A DNA stretch of 64,000 nt. Source: an uncultured Algibacter sp. (lineage in GTDB: Bacteria > Bacteroidota > Bacteroidia > Flavobacteriales > Flavobacteriaceae). Below, piece by piece: positions 54,271-61,863 of this stretch. Below the pieces are notes generated by a model, which saw only the letters and a program-made list of their open reading frames with translations, had not been told where the DNA came from and did no database searches. The stretch covers positions 1 to 64,000 of the forward strand of contig NZ_CANKXG010000011.1 of NCBI RefSeq assembly GCF_947487575.1, written 5' to 3'. A program made the translations under genes and the position numbers. Position 1 is the first letter of the stretch, and the number at the start of each line of letters is the position of its first letter.

Positions 54271-54296
54271 ACCCTTCTGGGGAGGTTAGGAGGGGC
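54271..54296 (+). repeat. Short GGGGAGG-type repeat
   Basis: CCCTTCTGGGGAGGTTAGGA followed by GGGG forms a G-rich hairpin-prone block right before the TIM-barrel gene. Similar blocks occur at 59718-59743 and 59625-59651. I recall this type as frequent in Flavobacteriaceae intergenic DNA. Confidence 0.5.
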
Positions 54297-54312
54297 TTAT
54301 AAACAATATTTT

Positions 54313-55365
54313 ATGAAAACTATAAAAGGACCAGCAGTATTTTTAGCGCAATTTGCAGGAAGTGAAGCGCCGTTTAACAGTTTGGATGGCATGTGCAAAT
54401 GGGCTTCAGATTTAGGATATAAAGGCATACAAATACCAACTTGGGAAACGGGATTAATTGACATTGAGAAGGCCGCGGATAGCCAAACGTATTGTGATGA
54501 GTTGAAAGGAAAAGTGGCGTCGTACGGCTTGGAAATCACAGAATTATCGACACACTTGCAAGGGCAATTGGTGGCTGTAAACCCTGCGTATAACACCATG
54601 TTTGATGGGTTTGCACCAGAAGCCGTAAGAGGCAACCCAAAAGCTAGAACGGAATGGGCGATAGATTTTGTAAAAAAATCTGGAACAGCAAGCGCGCGTT
54701 TGGGGTTAAAGGCACATGCTACGTTTTCGGGAGCGTTAATGTGGCATACCGTGTACCCATGGCCGCAGCGTCCTAACGGATTGGTAGAGATGGGTTTTAA
54801 GGAATTGGCGGCGCGTTGGCTACCTATTTTAAATCATTTTGATACGCAGGGTGTGGATGTGTGTTATGAAATTCATCCGGGGGAAGATTTGCACGATGGG
54901 ATATCGTATGAACGTTTTTTAGAGGCTACGGGACATCATAACCGTTGTAATATTTTGTACGACCCGAGTCATTTTGTGCTACAGCAGTTAGATTATTTGG
55001 CGTTTATAGATATTTATCATGAGCGTATTCGTGCGTTTCATGTAAAGGATGCTGAGTTTAATCCAACGGGTAAGCAAGGTGTTTATGGTGGTTATGCCGA
55101 TTGGAAAGATCGTGCTGGGCGTTTTAGAAGTTTGGGCGATGGACAGGTAGATTTTGGCGGTATTTTTTCAAAACTGACTAAATACGGGTTAGATTTATGG
55201 GCGGTTATGGAATGGGAATGCTGCATAAAATCTTCGGAGCAAGGCGCAAGAGAAGGCGCACCATTTATTCAAAAACATATTATTGAAGCGGCAACGCGTA
55301 GTTTTGATGATTTTGCTGGTGGTGCTATTGATGCCGATTATTTGAAAGGTATTTTGGGAATTTAG
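54313..55365 (+). CDS. TIM-barrel sugar isomerase/epimerase (cytoplasmic)
   Basis: This 350-residue AP-endonuclease-2-type TIM barrel lacks a signal peptide. Metal-site signs are CYEIHPGEDLHDG (about 188-200), LYDPSHF, FHVKDAE and a final VMEWECC segment with Glu. It resembles proteins next to Gfo/Idh oxidoreductases that process keto-sugars or inositols. Codon use is somewhat richer in GC than the neighbouring genes, for example around 54640-54800. It lies 10 bases before the ThuA gene. Confidence 0.87.
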   Translation: MKTIKGPAVFLAQFAGSEAPFNSLDGMCKWASDLGYKGIQIPTWETGLIDIEKAADSQTYCDELKGKVASYGLEITELSTHLQGQLVAVNPAYNTMFDGFAPEAVRGNPKARTEWAIDFVKKSGTASARLGLKAHATFSGALMWHTVYPWPQRPNGLVEMGFKELAARWLPILNHFDTQGVDVCYEIHPGEDLHDGISYERFLEATGHHNRCNILYDPSHFVLQQLDYLAFIDIYHERIRAFHVKDAEFNPTGKQGVYGGYADWKDRAGRFRSLGDGQVDFGGIFSKLTKYGLDLWAVMEWECCIKSSEQGAREGAPFIQKHIIEAATRSFDDFAGGAIDADYLKGILGI

Positions 55366-55375
55366 GAGCAATTAA

Positions 55376-56377
55376 ATGAAAATAGTAAACTGTAAATCAA
55401 CTATGTTAAAATCAACATTTTATTTATTATTGGGATTTGTCTTTTTTGCAAGTATATCCTGCCAGTCTAAAGACGAAAAAATTAAAGTTTTAATTGTTGA
55501 TGGACAAAATAATCACGTAGTGTGGCCTAAATCAACAATAATGATGAAGCAATATTTGGAAGAAACTGGTGTGTTTCAAGTTGATATTTCTAGGACTCAA
55601 TTCTTGAATAAAAGTGAAACGTTTAGTGAATGGTTAGCATTAGCTGATGTTCCTAAAGGTGTTGAAGGTAAACCGAAAACGGATCCAGGTTTTAATCCAG
55701 ATTTTTCAAAATATGATGTTGTTATTTCTAATTTTGGCTGGCAGGCAGCATCTTGGTCTGAGAAAACAAAGGCGGAATTTGAGACTTATGTGAATAATGG
55801 TGGCGGTTTTGTTAGTGTCCATGCTGCTGATAATAGTTTCCCAGAATGGAAAGCATATAATAAAATGATTGCTATTGGTGGTTGGGGAAATAGAAATGAA
55901 AAAGATGGGCCTTATTTATACGTGGATAAAGATAATATGCCTAAAAGAGATTATACTGAAGGGGCTGCAGGTAGCCATGGTCCCAAAGAACCATTTCTTG
56001 TGACTACTTACAATAAAGAACATCCGATTACAAAAGGTATGCCTGATTCATGGATGCACACCAGTGATGAATGTTATGCGTTTTTAAGAGGACCTGCTGA
56101 GAATGTAACTATTTTGGCTACAGCGTTATCAAGTAAAAAAGCACCAGAGTTAGAACAAAAAGAACCCGTAGTCATGGCCATAGATTATGGTAAAGGCAGA
56201 GTTTTTCACACAACTCTTGGTCACGATACAACATCATTTGAATGTGTTGGTTTTATAACGCTTTTAAGACGAGGCGTTGAATGGGCAGCTACAGGGCAAG
56301 TTGTTAATAATGAGATGCCTGAAGATTTTCCTACTGCTCAAAAAACAGCTTCTAGGTCTTTTAAAGTACAGAAATGA
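55376..56377 (+). CDS. ThuA-domain lipoprotein (trehalose-utilisation-like)
   Basis: This 333-residue protein has an SPII signal with Cys29 from the first ATG (a second ATG at 55403 would shorten the leader) and a class I glutamine-amidotransferase-like ThuA domain (about 35-310), with the FVSVHAADNSFPEW and FHTTLGHD segments. ThuA proteins occur with keto-disaccharide pathways. It ends the keto-sugar run. The 467 bases that follow contain the arginine-operon leader. Confidence 0.88.
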   Translation: MKIVNCKSTMLKSTFYLLLGFVFFASISCQSKDEKIKVLIVDGQNNHVVWPKSTIMMKQYLEETGVFQVDISRTQFLNKSETFSEWLALADVPKGVEGKPKTDPGFNPDFSKYDVVISNFGWQAASWSEKTKAEFETYVNNGGGFVSVHAADNSFPEWKAYNKMIAIGGWGNRNEKDGPYLYVDKDNMPKRDYTEGAAGSHGPKEPFLVTTYNKEHPITKGMPDSWMHTSDECYAFLRGPAENVTILATALSSKKAPELEQKEPVVMAIDYGKGRVFHTTLGHDTTSFECVGFITLLRRGVEWAATGQVVNNEMPEDFPTAQKTASRSFKVQK

Positions 56378-56469
56378 TTATAGGAACGGCCATTTTAATT
56401 AACTTTCAAAGTAAAATTTGCTAAAAATCCGTTATAAAATTAAGTTTTTTGAAACAAAAGCATGAAATA

Positions 56470-56514
56470 ATAGAAATTTCTATAATTGTTGTTAAAAACT
56501 CTATGATTTTTAAC
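56470..56514. promoter_or_regulatory. Two dyads upstream of the arginine leader
   Basis: A 14-bp perfect palindrome ATAGAAATTTCTAT lies at 56470-56483. An 8-bp inverted repeat GTTAAAAA/TTTTTAAC with an 8-base gap follows at 56491-56514. They lie 33-77 bases before the first Arg-rich mini-ORF and may be operators, for instance for an arginine repressor, or RNA hairpins. A box TAGTTTTA (56535-56542) has one mismatch to TAnnTTTG, but it lies so close to the mini-ORF start that I do not call it the promoter. Confidence 0.45.
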
Positions 56515-56546
56515 CATTTAAAAAAATAATATCTTAGTTTTACACT

Positions 56547-56618
56547 GTGAAAAATTTAAAAAATAAAATACGTTGTTCTACTCCCGGTTTGCCCGTGCGC
56601 AATCGCCGTCGCTTCTAA
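56547..56618 (+). CDS. Arg-rich leader peptide 1 of the arginine/proline operon
   Basis: A 23-codon frame starts at GTG 56547 (an in-frame stop at 56535 excludes a longer frame) and ends at TAA 56616-56618. The last residues read VRNRRRF, and five of 23 codons are Arg (CGT or CGC), four of them in the final six sense codons. The segment is a clear GC-rich island in very AT-rich DNA. Its position upstream of argG-argC suggests an arginine-sensing leader. No terminator is seen between it and the first enzyme gene. The GTG start is inferred. Confidence 0.6.
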   Translation: MKNLKNKIRCSTPGLPVRNRRRF

Positions 56619-56731
56619 TGCTCCAATATTAGTAAAAACCAAACGTAATTTTAATTTTTCAAAAAGTGTCTAAAAATTTTCTCATAGTATTTCAAAATAA
56701 AGTTAATTCGATAATTAACAACAGTTCTATT

Positions 56732-56761
56732 ATGCGCCGTAAATTTCCACGTCGCCCGTAA
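56732..56761 (+). CDS. Arg-rich leader peptide 2 of the arginine/proline operon
   Basis: A nine-codon frame starts with ATG at 56732 and reads MRRKFPRRP before TAA at 56759-56761. Four of nine codons are Arg (CGC/CGT) and one is Lys. It follows the first mini-ORF by 113 bases; a 7-bp hairpin (GTTAATT/AATTAAC, 56702-56719) lies just before it. Two independent Arg-rich mini-ORFs in one leader make chance unlikely. The first operon gene starts 83 bases later. Confidence 0.6.
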   Translation: MRRKFPRRP

Positions 56762-56844
56762 GGGTATGTATCAATTTATTGAATTAGGTGAGTCCAGTTC
56801 AGCTTTAAAAACAGATAGTAATTGACATTAATAAAGACAAGGAA

Positions 56845-57459
56845 ATGAAGGTTGTAATAGCCGATAAATCACACATTAAATATGCAGATGTAATTTGTGA
56901 AACCATTGAAGCCTCAGCTCAAATTAGAGGTACGGGTATCGCAAAACGTACACCTGAATATGTAGCATCCAAAATGGAAAATGGAAATGCTGTTATTGCT
57001 ATTGAAAATAGTAAATTTGCAGGGTTTTGTTATATAGAAAAGTGGGGTCATGGTAAGTTTGTTGCCAACTCTGGTTTAATAGTACATCCGGATTTTAGAG
57101 GAAGAGGACTTGCTAAAAAAATTAAGCATAAAGTATTTGAGCATTCTAGAAATAAGTTTCCAGATGCTAAGGTGTTTAGTATTACTACGGGCCCAGCTGT
57201 TATGAAAATGAATAGTGATTTAGGTTATAAACCTGTACCGTTTTCTGAGTTAACAGACGATTCAACTTTTTGGGATGGTTGTCAAACTTGTAAAAATTAC
57301 GATGTTTTAACACGCACAAACAGAAAAATGTGTTTATGTACAGGTATGTTGTACGACCCTAAAAGTAAAAAAGAAGATATAAAGCCAATAAAAGAAAGCG
57401 TGTTTATGCGTTTAAAGAAAATCAAGCAAGCTTTGTTTTTAAAAAAAGATAAAAAATAA
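56845..57459 (+). CDS. GNAT acetyltransferase heading the arginine operon
   Basis: This 204-residue protein has a GNAT core with the acyl-CoA loop pattern VHPDFRGRGLAKKIKHKVFE (about 84-103) and a Cys-rich tail (C146, C149, plus CLC near 169). It sits four bases before argG. The same order (GNAT, argG, argC, argD, proC) is recalled from Bacteroides. Since no ArgA or ArgJ is seen here and Bacteroidota use N-acylated intermediates, it is a good candidate for the first N-acylglutamate-forming step. That role is inference. Confidence 0.82.
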   Translation: MKVVIADKSHIKYADVICETIEASAQIRGTGIAKRTPEYVASKMENGNAVIAIENSKFAGFCYIEKWGHGKFVANSGLIVHPDFRGRGLAKKIKHKVFEHSRNKFPDAKVFSITTGPAVMKMNSDLGYKPVPFSELTDDSTFWDGCQTCKNYDVLTRTNRKMCLCTGMLYDPKSKKEDIKPIKESVFMRLKKIKQALFLKKDKK

Positions 57460-57463
57460 TAAA

Positions 57464-58639
57464 ATGAAAAAATTAGTAATAGCCTATAGCGGTGGATTAG
57501 ATACTTCATATTGTGCGGTAAGTTTATCGAAGGAATATGATGTACATGCAGTAAGTGTAAATACAGGTGGATTTACAGATGAAGAAATAAAGCATATAGA
57601 AAGTAACGCTTATAAAATGGGAGTTTCAACATATAAAAATATTGATGCGGTAGCCACATTTTACCAAAAAGTAGTGAAGTATTTAATATTTGGAAATGTT
57701 TTAAAAAACAGCACATATCCTCTTTCTGTAAGTGCAGAACGTATTATTCAAGCCATTGAAATTATTGAATATGCAAAGAGTATTGATGCAGAATATATTG
57801 CTCACGGAAGTACTGGTGCAGGAAATGACCAAGTACGTTTTGATATGATTTTTCAAACATTGGCGCCAAATATTAAAATTATTACACCAATTAGAGACGA
57901 GAAATTAACTAGACAAGAAGAAATTGACTATTTAAAATCTGAGGGTATTGATATGCCTTGGGAAAAATCTAAATACTCTGTAAACAAAGGGCTTTGGGGG
58001 ACAAGTGTTGGTGGTGTTGAAACTTTAGAATCTGAAAAACCTTTACCATGTGAAGCATATCCGTCGCAGTTAGAAAAAGAAGGCGAAGAAAAAGTATCAT
58101 TGACTTTTAAGAATGGTGAGTTTGTGGCGTTAAATGGAGAAGAAAATACTCCTGAAGTAAATATTGAGAAATTAAACGATATAGCCTCGGCATATGCCAT
58201 TGGTAGAGATATTCACGTTGGAGATACCATTGTTGGGACAAAAGGACGTGTTGGTTTTGAAGCTGCTGCTGCTTTAATTACAGTAAAAGCACATCATTTA
58301 TTAGAAAAGCACACACTTACTAAATGGCAATTACAACACAAAGAATATTTGTCTAGTTTCTACGGGATGCATTTACATGAAGGTCAGTATTTAGACCCTG
58401 TAATGAGAGATATTGAATCCTTTTTACAAAGTTCTCAAAAGATGGTTTCTGGTAATGTTGTTGTGGCTTTAAAACCGTATCACTTTTCTTTAGATGGTAT
58501 TGTATCAGACCATGATTTAATGTCGAGTAAGTTTAGTACGTATGGTGAAGAAAACAAAGCTTGGACTGCTGATGATGCAAAAGGATTTATTAAAATTCTA
58601 GGAAACCAAAATAAAATATACAGACAAGTAAATTCTTAA
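57464..58639 (+). CDS. argG: Argininosuccinate synthase
   Basis: This 391-residue enzyme joins citrulline and aspartate using ATP. The PP-loop AYSGGLDTS is at residues 7-15, and STGAGNDQVRF (about 115-125) and the SPMRSL-equivalent C-terminal region are intact in form. Length is normal for the family. It follows the GNAT gene by four bases and precedes argC by three. Confidence 0.96.
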   Translation: MKKLVIAYSGGLDTSYCAVSLSKEYDVHAVSVNTGGFTDEEIKHIESNAYKMGVSTYKNIDAVATFYQKVVKYLIFGNVLKNSTYPLSVSAERIIQAIEIIEYAKSIDAEYIAHGSTGAGNDQVRFDMIFQTLAPNIKIITPIRDEKLTRQEEIDYLKSEGIDMPWEKSKYSVNKGLWGTSVGGVETLESEKPLPCEAYPSQLEKEGEEKVSLTFKNGEFVALNGEENTPEVNIEKLNDIASAYAIGRDIHVGDTIVGTKGRVGFEAAAALITVKAHHLLEKHTLTKWQLQHKEYLSSFYGMHLHEGQYLDPVMRDIESFLQSSQKMVSGNVVVALKPYHFSLDGIVSDHDLMSSKFSTYGEENKAWTADDAKGFIKILGNQNKIYRQVNS

Positions 58640-58642
58640 GAT

Positions 58643-59620
58643 ATGATTAAGGTTGGAATTATAGGAGGTGCAGGATATACAGCAGGCGAATTAATTAGAT
58701 TGTTAATTAATCATCCTGAAACTGATATTGATTTTGTTTTTAGTACCAGTAATGCTGGAAACAAGATTAGCAAGATTCATCAAGATTTAGTGGGTAGTTT
58801 AAATTTGAAATTTACAGATACTGTAAATCCAAATATTGATGTGTTGTTTTTGTGTTTAGGGCATGGGAATTCGGTAAAATTTTTATCTGCAAACACATTT
58901 TCTGAAGACACTAAGATTATTGATTTAGGAAATGATTTTAGGCTGGAAGCAGACAAAATTTTTGAAGGTAAAACTTTTGTGTATGGTTTGCCAGAATTAA
59001 ATAAAGATGCCATTGTAAAAGCAAAATATATTGCAAACCCTGGATGTTTTGCTACGGCGATTCAATTGGGGTTGTTGCCGTTAGCTGATGCTGGTTTAAT
59101 TAAAAAAGATGTACATGTTAATGCGGTAACTGGTGCTACTGGTGCTGGAACATCATTATCTGCTACAACGCATTATACGTGGCGAGATAATAATTTTTCG
59201 TATTACAAACCCTTTACGCACCAGCATTTAGGTGAAATCAATCAGTCTGTGAATCAATTACAATCTGATTTTTCTTCTGAAATTATTTTTATGCCAAATA
59301 GGGGTAATTTTTCCAGAGGTATTTTTGCAACAATTTATACTGATTTTGAGGGCGATGTTGAAGATGCTAAAGCGATTTATAAATCGTTTTACAATGATGC
59401 GAAGTTTACCTTTGTGTCAGACGACTTTTTACATATGAAACAGGTAGTAAATACCAACAAATGTTTGGTACATCTACATAAGCATAATGGTAAATTATTA
59501 ATTACAAGTACTATTGATAATTTATTGAAAGGTGCCTCTGGACAAGCAGTACAGAATATGAATTTAATGTTTGGCTTAGATGAAACGACTGGACTAGGAT
59601 TAAAAGGGACTTACTTTTAG
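58643..59620 (+). CDS. argC: N-acetyl-gamma-glutamyl-phosphate reductase
   Basis: This 325-residue enzyme reduces the acylated glutamyl phosphate to the semialdehyde. The NADP motif GIIGGAGYTAGELIRLL is at 5-21 and the catalytic Cys135 is in ANPGCFATA. In Bacteroidota the acyl group may be succinyl rather than acetyl. It is followed by 297 bases of repeat-rich DNA before proC on the same strand. Confidence 0.95.
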   Translation: MIKVGIIGGAGYTAGELIRLLINHPETDIDFVFSTSNAGNKISKIHQDLVGSLNLKFTDTVNPNIDVLFLCLGHGNSVKFLSANTFSEDTKIIDLGNDFRLEADKIFEGKTFVYGLPELNKDAIVKAKYIANPGCFATAIQLGLLPLADAGLIKKDVHVNAVTGATGAGTSLSATTHYTWRDNNFSYYKPFTHQHLGEINQSVNQLQSDFSSEIIFMPNRGNFSRGIFATIYTDFEGDVEDAKAIYKSFYNDAKFTFVSDDFLHMKQVVNTNKCLVHLHKHNGKLLITSTIDNLLKGASGQAVQNMNLMFGLDETTGLGLKGTYF

Positions 59621-59747
59621 CTCCACTTAACCTCCTCGAAGGGGGAGGAAAAGGATTGACATGCGCGAGGTTTTAAAATCTTGTAGGTCTGAGTAAGAAG
59701 ATTTGAGTAAGAGTTCTTCTCCTTAGGAAGGGTTAGGGGAGGTTTCC
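59621..59747 (+). repeat. Cluster of short G/C-rich repeats after argC
   Basis: Three blocks follow each other. CCTCCTCGAAGGGGGAGG (about 59631-59648) is a hairpin. The block near 59660-59700 contains GAGGTTTTAAAATCTTGTAGG and GTCTGAGTAAG, which resembles the inserted segment of repeat copy A. TCTCCTTAGGAAGGGTTAGG, ending in GGAGG (59718-59743), is a GGGGAGG-type repeat. None encodes a protein that I can support. Confidence 0.6.
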
Positions 59748-59836
59748 GCGTTAGGGATAGAAGAGGAAAGCCCAAAGCCCGACGAAGGAGGTGTGAGGAC
59801 TTATAACGGATAGCCCGACCCCTTGTGGGTAGCGCC
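59748..59836 (+). repeat. Dispersed GCGTTA repeat, copy D
   Basis: This is a diverged 89-bp copy. It starts GCGTTAGGGATAGAAGAGG, contains AAAGCCCGACGAAGGAGGTG and ends GTAGCGCC, with TAGCGC in place of TAACGC at the right end. It lies inside the arginine/proline operon between argC and proC, in sense orientation. Confidence 0.85.
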
Positions 59837-59853
59837 ATAAAAAATAAAATAGA

Positions 59854-59871
59854 TTCCTGCCTGCGCAGGAA
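59854..59871 (+). repeat. Short TTCCTGC hairpin repeat before proC
   Basis: TTCCTGC and GCAGGAA close a CTGC loop, giving a perfect 7-bp stem 47 bases before proC. No T-run follows. Confidence 0.55.
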
Positions 59872-59917
59872 AGACAAATAAAAGGAACAAGTTTTCAACT
59901 TTGAAAAGACATTAATT

Positions 59918-60712
59918 ATGAAAATAGCGATTATTGGAACTGGTAATTTAGGAAGCTCGATTGCCAAGGGTTTGATTGGGAATAAATCGTTTACAACGCT
60001 GTATTTGAGTGATATTAATACAGGGAATGTAGATAAATTTGGCGTTGAAGATGGCGTGACTGTGACGAATGATAATACGTTGGCGGTAGAGGAGTCTGAT
60101 ATTGTAATTTTTGCGCTTCAGCCTAAACATATTGATAAGGTAATGGCTGGTGTTGCTGATAAAATCACTGATAGTCATGTGATAATGTCGGTTGCTGCAG
60201 GTGTTGAGATTGAGAGGATTGAAGGTGTGATTGGATATGATAAAACGATTATTCGTGTGATGCCAAATACGGCAATTTCTATTGGGAAATCGATGACCTG
60301 TTTAGCGGCAAATGATAAAGGCAAAGCTAAAATGGATTTGGCAAAAGGGATTTTTAACCAGTTAGGGACAACTATGGTAATTCCGGAGGACCAAATACAA
60401 GCGGCTACTGTTATTTGTGCGAGCGGTATTGCGTTTTGGATGAGACTGGTTCGTGCTACTACGCAAGGTGCTATTCAGTTAGGTTTTGAGGCTGAAGAGG
60501 CGCACGAATTAGCAGTGCAAACCTGCTTTGGGTCTGCAAGTTTATTGATAGAATCCGGTAGACACCCAGAGCAAGAAATTGATAGAGTTACCACGCCAAG
60601 TGGATGTACTATTGAAGGTTTAAATGAAATGGAACACCAAGGTTTAAGCTCTGCTTTAATTCAAGGAATTACGGCATCTTTTGAAAAAATTAACCAATTA
60701 AAGAAAAACTAA
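59918..60712 (+). CDS. proC: Pyrroline-5-carboxylate reductase
   Basis: This 264-residue enzyme performs the last step of proline synthesis. The Rossmann motif IIGTGNLGSSIAKGL is at 4-18, VMPNTA appears near 111, and the C-terminal TTPSGCTIEGLNEME segment (about 226-240) is typical. It sits between arginine genes, two bases before argD, so proline and arginine synthesis share a transcript. Confidence 0.95.
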   Translation: MKIAIIGTGNLGSSIAKGLIGNKSFTTLYLSDINTGNVDKFGVEDGVTVTNDNTLAVEESDIVIFALQPKHIDKVMAGVADKITDSHVIMSVAAGVEIERIEGVIGYDKTIIRVMPNTAISIGKSMTCLAANDKGKAKMDLAKGIFNQLGTTMVIPEDQIQAATVICASGIAFWMRLVRATTQGAIQLGFEAEEAHELAVQTCFGSASLLIESGRHPEQEIDRVTTPSGCTIEGLNEMEHQGLSSALIQGITASFEKINQLKKN

Positions 60713-60713
60713 C

Positions 60714-61862
60714 ATGCCACTTTTTAATGTTTACCCACTTTATGATGTAACACCAGTTTCAGGGAAAGGTGTTTACGTTTACGATGAAAAAGGAACCGAA
60801 TATTTAGACCTTTATGGCGGTCATGCTGTGATTTCTATTGGACATGCGCATCCTAAATATGTTGAGGCTGTGACTAATCAAGTTTCTAAGCTTGGATTTT
60901 ATTCGAATGCGATTCAGAATCCTTTACAGGTTGAATTGGCAGATAAAATAGAAGCACATTCTGGTTGCAAGGATTATGAACTTTTTTTATGTAGTTCTGG
61001 TGCAGAAGCTAATGAAAATGCTTTAAAATTAGCCTCTTTTAGAACAGGAAAAGCTAGAGTTTTAGCGTTTAGTAATGGGTTTCATGGGCGTACATCGGCA
61101 GCTGTAGCGGCTACTGATAACAAGAATATTATTGCGCCAATTAATGCGCAACAGGCAGTAGCTATTTTGCCTTTAAATGATATTGAAGGTGTTAAAAAAG
61201 AGCTTGAAAAAGGCGATGTTTGCGCTGTTATTGTTGAGTTTATTCAGGGTGTTGGTGGATTAGACGAAGGCTCAGCTGAGTTTTTTGAGGCTGTTGATGC
61301 TTTATGTAAAGCGAATAACACCATGTTTATTGCCGATGAGGTGCAATCTGGCTACGGACGTTCTGGGAAATTCTTTGCGTTTCAACATTATAATGTAAAC
61401 CCAGATATTATTTCTATAGCCAAAGGTATGGGGAATGGTTTTCCTATTGGTGGGATTTTGATTCATCCTGATATTGAAGCAAAGTTTGGTATGTTAGGAA
61501 CTACTTTTGGAGGTAATCATTTGGCATGTGCTGCTGGTTTATCAGTTTTAAATGTTATTGAAGAGCAGAAATTAATAGACAATGTTAATGCAATGTCTAT
61601 GTACTTTATAAAATTGGCTGAAACGATACCGCAAATAAAAAATATTAAAGGAAGAGGCTTAATGCTTGGTTTAGAATTTGATTTTGAGGTGGGCGATTTA
61701 AGAAAAAAATTAATTTACGACCATAATATTTTTACAGGTGGTGCTGCAAATAAAAAATTACTAAGGATTTTACCACCATTAACGGTTAGAAAGGAACATA
61801 TCAGTATGTTTTTTGAAGCATTAATTGAGGTTTTATCTGAAGTTAAATCAACTGTTGTATAA
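60714..61862 (+). CDS. argD: Acyl-ornithine aminotransferase
   Basis: This 382-residue PLP enzyme transaminates the N-acylglutamate semialdehyde to N-acylornithine. The cofactor lysine is K237 in SIAKGMGNG, ADEVQSGYGR spans 207-216, and SSGAEANENALK spans 94-105. It lies one base pair from proC and precedes proA directly. Ornithine aminotransferase is an alternative, but the operon favours the biosynthetic role. Confidence 0.92.
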   Translation: MPLFNVYPLYDVTPVSGKGVYVYDEKGTEYLDLYGGHAVISIGHAHPKYVEAVTNQVSKLGFYSNAIQNPLQVELADKIEAHSGCKDYELFLCSSGAEANENALKLASFRTGKARVLAFSNGFHGRTSAAVAATDNKNIIAPINAQQAVAILPLNDIEGVKKELEKGDVCAVIVEFIQGVGGLDEGSAEFFEAVDALCKANNTMFIADEVQSGYGRSGKFFAFQHYNVNPDIISIAKGMGNGFPIGGILIHPDIEAKFGMLGTTFGGNHLACAAGLSVLNVIEEQKLIDNVNAMSMYFIKLAETIPQIKNIKGRGLMLGLEFDFEVGDLRKKLIYDHNIFTGGAANKKLLRILPPLTVRKEHISMFFEALIEVLSEVKSTVV

Positions 61863-61863
61863 C

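Noticed and set aside
54313-55365. TIM-barrel gene as a recent horizontal acquisition
   Set aside because: Its codon use is a little richer in GC than that of the neighbours, but the gene fits the local pathway and has no mobile-element flanks other than a common intergenic repeat.
47410-56377. Polysaccharide utilisation locus
   Set aside because: No SusC/SusD-like pair, no sensor regulator and no glycoside hydrolase cluster is present; the genes fit keto-sugar metabolism better.
56576-56620. GC-rich island in the arginine leader as an intrinsic terminator
   Set aside because: No T-run follows and no stable long stem could be drawn; the codon pattern explains the composition better.
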